In this document: piece by piece, positions 1 to 4,734 of the stretch
Layout: every line of letters begins with the position of its first letter
Numbering within the stretch: position 1 is the stretch's first letter
Assembly: GCA_003167305.1 (NCBI GenBank)
Contig: PMTP01000092.1
Location: 5,108-10,816 of the forward strand
DNA from: Acidobacteriaceae bacterium
Lineage (GTDB): Bacteria; Acidobacteriota; Terriglobia; Terriglobales; Acidobacteriaceae
DNA: 5,709 bases
Reading direction: 5' to 3'
Position numbers and translations under genes: made by a program
Notes under the pieces: generated by a model
Seen by the model: the letters and a program-made list of their open reading frames with translations, nothing else
The model's database searches: none
What the model was told of the DNA's origin: nothing

Positions 1-816
1 GAAGATGCTGTTCAGGTAGTAGAGGATTGAATTGATCCCCGCCAGCTGATTAAATGCGCCAATCGAAATCGCCAAAAACAGCGGATAACGATACTTCCAC
101 TGAAAGACCGGCTCGTGAGCCGTGGCGTGCTCCTCGGACAGCGCGGATTGAATGTCGGCCAGTTCGGCCTCGGGGTTCGGGTCGCCCATTAGTTTCAGCA
201 CAGCCAGGGCTTCTTCATTGCGCCCCTTCGAGGCCGACCAGCGCGGGCTGCGGGGAATGCCGAACAAGAGCGCCAGGAAGCCGAGGGCGGGCAGCGCGGC
301 CACGCCCACCTGCCAGCGCCACTCCAGAGAGCCCAGATGCAGCGTGCGGATGAGGTAGTTGGAGGTAAAAGCCGCCAGGATGCCGAAGACCACGTTGAAC
401 TGAAAGGCGCCCACCAGCCGGCCGCGCCACCTGGCCGGGGCAAGCTCGGCAATGTACACCGGCCCCAGCACCGACGATGCGCCAATGCCCAGCCCGCCGG
501 CGAAGCGGAAGAGCATCAGCACCGGCCAGTTCCAGGCCAGCGCGCTGCCGATGGCCGAGACCACATAGAGCACGGCGGTAATGCGCAACGTCTCGCGCCC
601 GCCGATCTTCTGCCCCACATGGCCCGCGCCCAGCGCTCCCGCCACCGTGCCGATCAGCGCGATAGCCACCGTCCAGCCCTTGCCGTAGGGACTCAGGTTG
701 TAGAGCTTGACCAGAGAGTCGATGGCGCCCGAAATCACAACGGTATCGAAGCCGAAGAGCAGACCGCCCAGAGCGCCGGTCAGGGTTGCCTTCATCAGGT
801 TGAGGTTCGGTCGCAT
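1..816 (-). CDS. MFS sugar porter family transporter, N-terminal 272 residues (C-terminus beyond window)
   Basis: This is a membrane transporter of the major facilitator superfamily, sugar porter subfamily (XylE/GLUT-like), probably a proton-coupled importer of a monosaccharide or polyol. The reading frame is open from ATG 816 to the left edge, giving 272 residues, roughly the N-terminal six helices, the central loop and the start of TM7. Visible hallmarks are GFD in TM1 (22-24), a GGR loop between TM2 and TM3 (72-74), a match to the second sugar-transport signature (about R104 to R131, with PVYIAEL at 119-125), PRSPRW after TM6 (188-193) and NQLAGIN in TM7 (256-262). That last motif aligns with QQxxGIN of XylE; the first glutamine is Asn here, while Q257 and N262 are kept. 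AAGGAG (831-826) lies 9 nt before the ATG and supports this start. The gene lies 152 nt downstream of the XRE-cupin regulator on the same strand, so that protein is its likely controller. I see no convincing separate promoter. The substrate cannot be read from the sequence. Confidence 0.93.
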   Translation of the reverse strand, partial: MRPNLNLMKATLTGALGGLLFGFDTVVISGAIDSLVKLYNLSPYGKGWTVAIALIGTVAGALGAGHVGQKIGGRETLRITAVLYVVSAIGSALAWNWPVLMLFRFAGGLGIGASSVLGPVYIAELAPARWRGRLVGAFQFNVVFGILAAFTSNYLIRTLHLGSLEWRWQVGVAALPALGFLALLFGIPRSPRWSASKGRNEEALAVLKLMGDPNPEAELADIQSALSEEHATAHEPVFQWKYRYPLFLAISIGAFNQLAGINSILYYLNSIF

Positions 817-968
817 GGCGCGCGGCTCCTTGATTTCCAAACCATCCTACAGGCTGGCCCTATCATTACCAAACGCCGACCGCCGCACCACTCGCGCAAC
901 CATACGCCGGCGTCACGCGCTTTCTCGACTCATTCCAGTTGATCGCCCGCGTCAGGAACCAGGCCCGG

Positions 969-1565
969 TCAGCCTTCAGCGCGCGGGCCGGCAGGCATCA
1001 CCGCCAGAATCCGGCAGCGGTGCTTGTTTGCCGCGCTCCAGGCTAGCGCCATCTCGCTCTCCATGTAGACGCAATCGCCGGCTTCGAGCAACTCGTGCAG
1101 CCCGCCCGCATCCAACTGCAACTTGCCCTCCAGCACGTACACCAGGCCGCTTGCCTCGTAGCAGGCATTCGTGGCGCTGGAAGCGCCGCCGATGGGAAAC
1201 TCGATCATCTGCGCCACCAGCCGCGTTCCCGCCGCCAGCGCGTTCAGCGGGGTTATCTTCACCGACTCCAGTCCACGGCTGTTGCCTTGCAAGTGGGCCT
1301 TGCGCGTGATCGAGAGCGTGTGCTTGGCGGGCTCGGAGAAAAAGTAGCTCATGCCTACGCCGTAGACCCGGCTGATGGTGGCCAGCGTAGGCAGCGTGGG
1401 AATCATGCGGTCCGTCTCCAGTTTGGAGAGCAGCGCCGTTGATAGCTTGGTCTCCGCGGCCAGACGCGCCAGCGTGAGCCGCTTCTGGGTGCGCAGCGAG
1501 CGCAGTTTCATCCCGATACAGTAAGGTTCCAGAGACCACTGGGCATAGGAAACGGTCTTGGTCAT
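969..1565 (-). CDS. XRE-family transcriptional regulator with C-terminal cupin domain
   Basis: This is a cytoplasmic DNA-binding regulator of 198 residues, the usual size for HTH_3 plus cupin_2 proteins. Residues about 17-76 form the XRE helix-turn-helix: the ...RLAAETKLSTALLSKLE... stretch (34-50) carries the second and recognition helices, and DRMIPTLPTL (52-61) is the usual segment after them. Residues about 115-191 form a small cupin barrel with YVLEGKL (143-149), AGD (162-164) and a final strand ending in MP (190-191). Family members sense a small molecule in the cupin and act as repressors or dual regulators of neighbouring catabolic or transport genes. The histidines that usually bind metal in cupins appear to be absent: the first motif reads TNACYEASG and the second ALAWSAAN. 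The pocket may therefore bind ligand without metal, or be degenerate. ATG 1565 is preceded by AAGGGAG at good spacing; an internal Met at residue 19 would cut into the domain edge. The MFS gene follows on the same strand. Confidence 0.93.
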   Translation of the reverse strand: MTKTVSYAQWSLEPYCIGMKLRSLRTQKRLTLARLAAETKLSTALLSKLETDRMIPTLPTLATISRVYGVGMSYFFSEPAKHTLSITRKAHLQGNSRGLESVKITPLNALAAGTRLVAQMIEFPIGGASSATNACYEASGLVYVLEGKLQLDAGGLHELLEAGDCVYMESEMALAWSAANKHRCRILAVMPAGPRAEG

Positions 1566-1614
1566 AAATCACTCCCTTCTATCATTTTGCCAGCCGCCGG
1601 TCTCATTTCCTCTG

Positions 1615-1624
1615 ATGAATTCAT
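1615..1624. promoter_or_regulatory. 10-bp perfect palindrome ATGAATTCAT upstream of the XRE gene
   Basis: The palindrome is centred about 54 bp upstream of the XRE start codon, inside its predicted 5' leader. Its size and symmetry fit a dimeric helix-turn-helix operator. A role as a second binding site for the XRE regulator is inference from position only. Confidence 0.3.
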
Positions 1625-1652
1625 GAAGTTTTTCTGAACTCTCTTCGTCGTT

Positions 1653-1672
1653 AGTAATATCGTTTGGTTACT
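1653..1672. promoter_or_regulatory. Inverted repeat AGTAA-N10-TTACT overlapping the XRE promoter (candidate operator)
   Basis: AGTAA (1653-1657) and TTACT (1668-1672) are perfect inverted half-sites with 15 bp between their centres. They overlap the predicted -10 and spacer of the XRE gene. XRE regulators commonly bind such short dyads and autoregulate. Five-base arms are short and could occur by chance. Confidence 0.3.
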
Positions 1673-1685
1673 TTACGCATGACAA
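1656..1685 (-). promoter_or_regulatory. Predicted promoter of the XRE-cupin regulator
   Basis: On the minus strand TTGTCA (1685-1680, 5 of 6 to the -35 consensus) is followed after 18 nt by GATATT (1661-1656, 4 of 6 to the -10 consensus). Transcription would start near 1649, leaving a leader of about 84 nt before ATG 1565. The region is much lower in GC than its surroundings, as expected for a promoter. This is consensus matching by eye only. Confidence 0.45.
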
Positions 1686-1710
1686 AAAACAAAAGATCCC
1701 ATGCACATTC

Positions 1711-1739
1711 TTTCCGGAGTCTCTTGAAAAGCGGATAAT
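1711..1739 (+). promoter_or_regulatory. Weak predicted promoter of the winged-helix/TPR regulator
   Basis: GATAAT (1734-1739) matches the -10 consensus in 5 of 6 positions. TTTCCG (1711-1716) is a poor -35 at 17-nt spacing. Transcription would begin near 1745-1746, exactly where the long imperfect stem in the leader begins. It diverges from the XRE promoter, so the two regulators share one intergenic control region. Confidence 0.3.
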
Positions 1740-1744
1740 CTAAT

Positions 1745-1810
1745 GGGCAAAGAAAATACTGGGCTCATCGAAGCACAGAGTTTCGCCGGGAGTATTGCAG
1801 TTCTTTTCCC
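1745..1810 (+). promoter_or_regulatory. Long imperfect stem-loop in the predicted 5' leader of the winged-helix/TPR gene
   Basis: The left arm GGG-c-AAAGAA-AATACT (1745-1760) pairs with the right arm AGTATT-gcag-TTCTTT-t-CCC (1791-1810). This gives 15 base pairs with one mismatch and one 4-nt bulge. The 30-nt apical loop can form a smaller CGAA/TTCG pairing (1769-1772 with 1782-1785). The stem starts at the position where the predicted transcript would begin. No T-tract follows, so it is not an obvious intrinsic terminator. It could stabilise or regulate the leader RNA; function is unknown. Confidence 0.4.
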
Positions 1811-1856
1811 CCTGTGTTGTCCCCCCCGCAGATTCCCGCGACCACTGTAGGCATAT

Positions 1857-1890
1857 GCCTATCTCTTGTCTGGACCGGCAAGAGATCGGC
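1857..1890 (+). promoter_or_regulatory. Strong inverted repeat/hairpin upstream of the winged-helix/TPR start
   Basis: ATCTCTTG (1861-1868) and CAAGAGAT (1879-1886) are perfect complements. The stem extends outward by GCC/GGC (1857-1859 with 1888-1890) after one mismatch, and inward by a U-G and a C-G pair, leaving a 6-nt loop. It ends 20 nt before the GAGGAA ribosome-binding site at 1911. It could be an RNA structure affecting translation or an operator for a dimeric protein. Codons through it in the frame of the downstream gene include rare-type ATA, CTA and AGA, which suggests that the stretch is not coding. Confidence 0.5.
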
Positions 1891-1910
1891 AAATCTATTG
1901 CCCAGGATTC

Positions 1911-1924
1911 GAGGAAGCGCGTTG
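1911..1924 (+). promoter_or_regulatory. Shine-Dalgarno GAGGAA with TTG start, decides the regulator start
   Basis: GAGG (1911-1914) lies 7 nt before TTG 1922, which is in frame with the winged-helix/TPR protein. It is the best-spaced ribosome-binding site among the possible starts. GTG 1814 has none nearby. GTG 2093 has GAGG only 4 nt away, followed by AGG. The first in-frame ATG lies deep inside the protein and cannot be the start. Confidence 0.45.
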
Positions 1925-3907
1925 GTTGCACCGATCGATCCCCGCTCTGGCTCGCGCAGTATCCAGGACGATTCGTCCCCGGCGACCGGTCTGAATCGCC
2001 GGCGCGGAGATATTGGCTCCGCAGAGGCAAGTCTTGGCCGCCGGCGCGGAGATACCAGCTCCGCGGGGACAGCTCTCGGCCGTCGAGGCAGGGTGTCGTC
2101 CTGCTCCTTTGCCGGCTTCCGTCTGGAAGCGGATGGAACGCTCTGGCGCGGTGAAGCCGTGGTTCACCTGCCTCCCAAGGAGCTGGCGGCGCTGCGGCTG
2201 CTGGTGGCCCACGCCGGCCAGATTGTTTCGCCCCTGAAACTGAGATATGCGCTATGGGGCGATGTGCATGTGACGGCCGACAGCGTTCCCAAGTGCCTCT
2301 CTTCTCTGCGCGCGCGGCTGGAGCCGGAAAACTGTATCCAGACGGTCTACAAGCGCGGCTACCGCTTTACGGCCGAGGTGCTGCGGCAGGGCCTCCCGCC
2401 GGGCGGGGAGCTTCCGCGTCTGGCCATCCTGCCCTTTGCCACCCAGCACGCAGTTCCCAAACATCTCGGGCCGGCTATCGCCGAGGAGACCATCGTCCGG
2501 CTCTCGAATGCGCGTTCTCCGGCCCTTTTCGTTTTAGCCCGGGATTCCGTCTTCACCCTGGTCGGTCGCGGGTTTACGGCCCAGCAGATTGGTGAAACGC
2601 TCAAAGCCGACCTGGTGTTGACCGGAACCCTCCGCGCCCTTTCCTCGCAATACCGGCTGCGCGCGGAGATGATCCGCGTCGAGGATGGCACGCAAATCTG
2701 GGTGGAAGATATGCTGGTGGACCAGAACCGGATCGCCGGATTGGAGTCGGAGTTGGTGCAACGGCTGGCCTGGCGTTTGGGCGCTGGTCTTCCCGGCGAC
2801 AGGGCTTTATCGCCGGGGTGGAGTGCGGGGATTCCCGGTGGACGGCCCGTGCGTCCAAGGTCGAGCAAGGGCGGGCTGTCCATCTCCGCGGTAGCCGCGA
2901 CCCCGGTCGAGCACGAGGGCGTACCGCAGCGCCGGGAAGCCTACGACATCTTCCTGCGCGGACGCCACGAGTGGCAGTCGCTTCATCGCCACCGCATGCA
3001 GGACGGGCTGCAGCACCTGTTGCGTGCCATCGAAGTGGATCCCTCGCTGATCTCCGCCAAGATTGATCTGGCTCATCTCTGCGTGACTCAAACCTTCTAC
3101 GGCTTCATGTCCCCAGCTGTCGCTGCGGAGCACGTGCACCGCACGGTCGAGACCATCCCGGATCTGCCCCGCCAGGCGGAAGCCATCCTGCCTGCGCTGG
3201 GCTGGGTGAACTTCCACTTCGACCGCAATCTGCCCGCGGCCCTCAGCGCCTTCTCCCTCAGCGCCCATCTGCCCCACGGTCCCTGGACCACCCGCATCCG
3301 CGTCATGTTCGCGCTTAGCCGGGGCCGCTTCGCCGAAGCCATCGAGTTGCTGCGCGCGGCCATCCAACTGGACCCCTATTCGGCCTGGCTGCACAGCCGT
3401 CTGTCCTGGGCGCTCCACCTGGATGGACAAGCCGCCGAAAGCCTCGGGCAAAGCCAAATCGCGCTCGACCTCTTTCCCGAACATGAATTCACCATCTTCT
3501 ATGGGGCTCTGATACTCGCCTTCAACGGCGAGGCGTCGCGCGCAACCGAGCTTGCCGAGAACCTCGCGCAGCGCGTGCCCTTCTTCGACCTGGCCACCGC
3601 CATTCACGCTTACGCCCTGGCCTGCGCGGGCCGCAGCGACGAAGCGCGCACCATCCTTGAGCGGATGCAATGGCTCAGCCGCGAACGCTTCATCCTCCAT
3701 TCATTCACCCCGGCGGTCTATGTAGCGCTCGACGACATGGATGCCGCCATCGAGGAGTTGCACGCCGCCAATGAAACCCGCTGCCCCTGGTTCTTCCAAA
3801 CGCTGGCCGATCCGCGCCTGAAAGCCCTCCACGGCCATCCGGAGTTCGAGCGGCTGCGCGCCATCCTCACCACCATGGAGACCGAGTCGGCGCAGAATGC
3901 GGAATAA
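1922..3907 (+). CDS. Winged-helix (OmpR/CadC-type) transcriptional regulator with TolB/FlgO-like middle and TPR array
   Basis: From TTG 1922 this gives 661 residues. A basic, low-complexity N-terminus (about 1-57) precedes an OmpR/PhoB-type winged helix (about 62-152): LPPKELAALRLL (83-94), ALWGD (110-114), recognition helix TADSVPKCLSSLRARL (118-133) and the wing YKRGYRF (143-149). Residues about 165-289 resemble the TolB/FlgO-like region found after such domains in adenylate-cyclase-like regulators (LAILPF; DLVLTGTLR; RLRAEMIRVEDGTQIWVED). A proline/glycine-rich linker follows. From about 339 to the end is a TPR superhelix starting AYDIFLRGR and closing with the family-typical LADPRLKALHGHPEFERL. 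No transmembrane segment is visible, unlike CadC or ToxR, so it should be cytosolic. There is no receiver domain; the TPRs probably bind a partner or effector. The frame is open back to GTG 1814, and GTG 2093 would begin just before the winged helix (604 residues). Targets are unknown; it is divergent from the XRE gene and upstream of the DUF4160 unit. Confidence 0.88.
   Translation: MVAPIDPRSGSRSIQDDSSPATGLNRRRGDIGSAEASLGRRRGDTSSAGTALGRRGRVSSCSFAGFRLEADGTLWRGEAVVHLPPKELAALRLLVAHAGQIVSPLKLRYALWGDVHVTADSVPKCLSSLRARLEPENCIQTVYKRGYRFTAEVLRQGLPPGGELPRLAILPFATQHAVPKHLGPAIAEETIVRLSNARSPALFVLARDSVFTLVGRGFTAQQIGETLKADLVLTGTLRALSSQYRLRAEMIRVEDGTQIWVEDMLVDQNRIAGLESELVQRLAWRLGAGLPGDRALSPGWSAGIPGGRPVRPRSSKGGLSISAVAATPVEHEGVPQRREAYDIFLRGRHEWQSLHRHRMQDGLQHLLRAIEVDPSLISAKIDLAHLCVTQTFYGFMSPAVAAEHVHRTVETIPDLPRQAEAILPALGWVNFHFDRNLPAALSAFSLSAHLPHGPWTTRIRVMFALSRGRFAEAIELLRAAIQLDPYSAWLHSRLSWALHLDGQAAESLGQSQIALDLFPEHEFTIFYGALILAFNGEASRATELAENLAQRVPFFDLATAIHAYALACAGRSDEARTILERMQWLSRERFILHSFTPAVYVALDDMDAAIEELHAANETRCPWFFQTLADPRLKALHGHPEFERLRAILTTMETESAQNAE
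1991..2100 (+). repeat. 42-bp tandem repeat, two full copies and a decayed third
   Basis: Copies lie at 1991-2032 and 2033-2074, with a degenerate start of a third from 2075. The full copies match at 30 of 42 positions. Each contains GCGGAG-N7-CTCCGC (2004-2022 and 2046-2064), a small hairpin whose stem is identical in both copies while the loop differs. If translated, the period is 14 residues (LNRRRGD.. / LGRRRGD..), in frame. The 12 differences fall evenly on codon positions (4, 4, 4), which does not look like protein-level selection. It may be leader DNA with repeated structural or binding elements, or a basic disordered N-terminal tail. Confidence 0.7.
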
Positions 3908-3912
3908 GGAGA

Positions 3913-3942
3913 TTGAATAACCCAACGGGCTTGGGTTAGAAT
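3913..3942 (+). promoter_or_regulatory. Predicted promoter of the DUF4160-DUF2442 unit
   Basis: TTGAAT (3913-3918, 4 of 6) and TAGAAT (3937-3942, 5 of 6) are separated by 18 nt. Transcription would begin near 3949, only 1-2 nt before ATG 3951, so the transcript would be almost leaderless. The AGGAA at 3943-3947 would then lie outside the mRNA. If transcription instead reads through from the TPR regulator, that AGGAA could serve as a weak ribosome-binding site. Confidence 0.45.
3918..3938 (+). promoter_or_regulatory. Perfect 8-bp inverted repeat between -35 and -10 (candidate operator)
   Basis: TAACCCAA (3918-3925) and TTGGGTTA (3931-3938) are exact inverted copies around the 5-bp spacer CGGGC. 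They fill the gap between the predicted -35 and -10 of the downstream two-gene unit. Bound protein there would block the promoter, the usual layout of self-repressed operons. The element lies 10 bp after the stop codon of the TPR regulator, so a role as a transcript-ending hairpin is possible, but no T-run follows it. Confidence 0.5.
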
Positions 3943-3950
3943 AGGAACAG

Positions 3951-4205
3951 ATGGGTTCGATCAGGCTCAGCGGGGTACGTTTCGCTGCATACACGATGGA
4001 CCACGCGCCGCGCCACGTGCATGGTTTCTACGCTGACATTGAGGTGATCGTTGATCTTCGCCCAGACGGCAAGGTCTCGCTCGCCAACCGGACAGACGCC
4101 ATCAGGCCGAGCAACGCAAGCAAATCGGATGTGCGCCATGTGCTTACGGTAGCCGCAGGGCATTTCGATGAACTGGTTTTTCTTTGGGAGAAGCATCATG
4201 GCTGA
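3951..4205 (+). CDS. DUF4160-like small protein
   Basis: This 84-residue protein resembles DUF4160 proteins (Pfam PF13711): a short strand-rich start (IRLSGVRFAAY, 4-14), the family's histidine cluster as DHAPRHVHGFYAD (17-29, with H18, H22 and H24), a hydrophobic strand (IEVIVDL, 30-36) and a C-terminal helix ending in FLWEKHHG (77-84). DUF4160 proteins have no established biochemical function that I know of. They are frequently encoded next to DUF2442 proteins, and such pairs have been suspected of being toxin-antitoxin modules; here DUF4160 would be the toxin-like partner, which is inference. Its last 8 nt overlap the start of the DUF2442 gene, so translation is probably coupled. ATG 3951 follows AGGAA at short spacing and a promoter-like pair. 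The segment between the DL strand and the C-terminal helix does not closely match the family pattern I recall. Confidence 0.85.
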   Translation: MGSIRLSGVRFAAYTMDHAPRHVHGFYADIEVIVDLRPDGKVSLANRTDAIRPSNASKSDVRHVLTVAAGHFDELVFLWEKHHG

Positions 4206-4629
4206 GCATGACGTCATTACAACCGATGCCGAGATTGAAGCCGCTCTGAAGCGAGCAAAGCTCCACGACAGCGATCCGCGCGCGCTTGTGGTCGAACACA
4301 TTCCCGGCCTCAACCTGCTCATCGTGGAACTCAGCAACGAGCGCCGGCTGGTGCTTCCTATCGAGGACGTGCAGGGGCTGGGCAACGCCACGCACGAACA
4401 AATTCAGAACTACGAATTGCTCGGCCGCGGAACCGGCATCAGTTTTCCAGAGCTTGACGTTGACCTCTACGTTCCTGCCCTGATCGAAGGCGTCTACGGA
4501 AACCGCCGCTGGATGGCGCAGCTAGGCAAAAAGGGCGGCAGCGCCAAGACCGAGGCCAAACGCCTGGCCGCAAAGACAAACGGCGCCAAAGGCGGAAGGC
4601 CGGCTAGAACTGCCACAGCCAGCGCCTGA
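4198..4629 (+). CDS. DUF2442-like protein with KGG-motif basic tail
   Basis: The product is 143 residues. Residues about 36-97 match the DUF2442 pattern (Pfam PF10387): LLIVELSNERRLVLPIEDV (40-58), then LGNATHEQIQNYELLGRGTG (61-80) and ISFPELDVDLYVPALIEG (81-98). This is followed by a linker and a lysine/alanine-rich tail, GKKGGSAKTEAKRLAAKTNG (110-129), then AKGGRP (130-135), with two KGG motifs. That tail recurs in a subset of DUF2442 proteins and is basic enough to contact nucleic acid. The start is ATG 4198: GGGAG (4186-4190) sits 7 nt upstream. An in-frame ATG at 4168 has no comparable site and lies inside the DUF4160 gene. The 8-nt overlap with that gene indicates a co-transcribed, probably co-acting pair. 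If the pair is a toxin-antitoxin module, this would be the antitoxin and a candidate binder of the inverted repeat at 3918-3938. Function is unproven. Confidence 0.88.
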   Translation: MAEHDVITTDAEIEAALKRAKLHDSDPRALVVEHIPGLNLLIVELSNERRLVLPIEDVQGLGNATHEQIQNYELLGRGTGISFPELDVDLYVPALIEGVYGNRRWMAQLGKKGGSAKTEAKRLAAKTNGAKGGRPARTATASA

Positions 4630-4682
4630 GTCATGCGAGTCAGATGTGTGAAATCGGCTCGCCATGCAGTTTGCATCTGTTG

Positions 4683-4728
4683 AGTTTACGAGGGCGAATT
4701 GCCGATGGTCCCGGCCAAGTCGTAAACT
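4683..4728 (+). promoter_or_regulatory. Perfect 9-bp inverted repeat around the nfnS-type gene promoter (candidate operator)
   Basis: AGTTTACGA (4683-4691) and TCGTAAACT (4720-4728) are exact inverted copies separated by 28 bp, about 37 bp centre to centre. The right copy covers the predicted -10 box; the left copy lies just upstream of the predicted -35. Two half-sites on nearly the same helical face could hold a dimer or a looped complex. The controlling protein is not identifiable from this window. Confidence 0.5.
4699..4728 (+). promoter_or_regulatory. Predicted promoter giving a leaderless transcript of the nfnS-type gene
   Basis: TTGCCG (4699-4704, 4 of 6) and TAAACT (4723-4728, 4 of 6) are spaced by 18 nt. 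Six bases separate the -10 box from ATG 4735, so transcription would start at or next to the A of the ATG. No Shine-Dalgarno sequence precedes this ATG (the preceding bases are AACTTTCTCT), which fits leaderless translation. Confidence 0.45.
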
Positions 4729-4734
4729 TTCTCT

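Noticed and set aside
861..899. Separate promoter for the MFS gene on the minus strand (TTGCGC, TAATGA)
   Set aside because: The elements are spaced about 25 nt apart and match the -10 consensus poorly; co-transcription from the XRE promoter is simpler.
337..942. 201-residue open frame on the plus strand opposite the MFS gene
   Set aside because: It is an antisense shadow of a well-supported membrane transporter frame; its product is a compositionally biased, Arg/His/Gln-rich sequence with no recognisable domain.
1991..2074. CRISPR array
   Set aside because: Only two adjacent direct 42-bp copies exist, with no unique spacers between them and no cas genes in the window.
1795..2154. Alternative plus-strand frame through the leader (119 residues, TTG start)
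   Set aside because: It shows no domain, has many Cys/Arg/Ser codons, overlaps the repeats and hairpins, and ends inside the winged-helix coding region in another frame.
2807..3700. 297-residue open frame on the minus strand opposite the TPR regulator
   Set aside because: It is long only because high-GC antisense frames lack stops; the opposite strand encodes clear TPRs, and this product has no recognisable fold or ribosome-binding site.
3918..3938. Intrinsic terminator after the TPR regulator
   Set aside because: The hairpin arms are perfect but no T-tract follows on the plus strand. Its placement between a -35 and a -10 fits an operator better; a dual role is not excluded.
4168..4200. Upstream in-frame ATG 4168 as the start of the DUF2442 gene
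   Set aside because: It lacks a ribosome-binding site and lies deep in the DUF4160 coding frame; ATG 4198 has GGGAG at ideal spacing.
4641..4679. Hairpins CAGATG/CATCTG and ATGCA-GTT-TGCAT between the DUF2442 gene and the nfnS-type gene
   Set aside because: The two pairings compete with each other, are only 5-6 bp, and are not followed by a T-run, so no terminator or operator call is justified.
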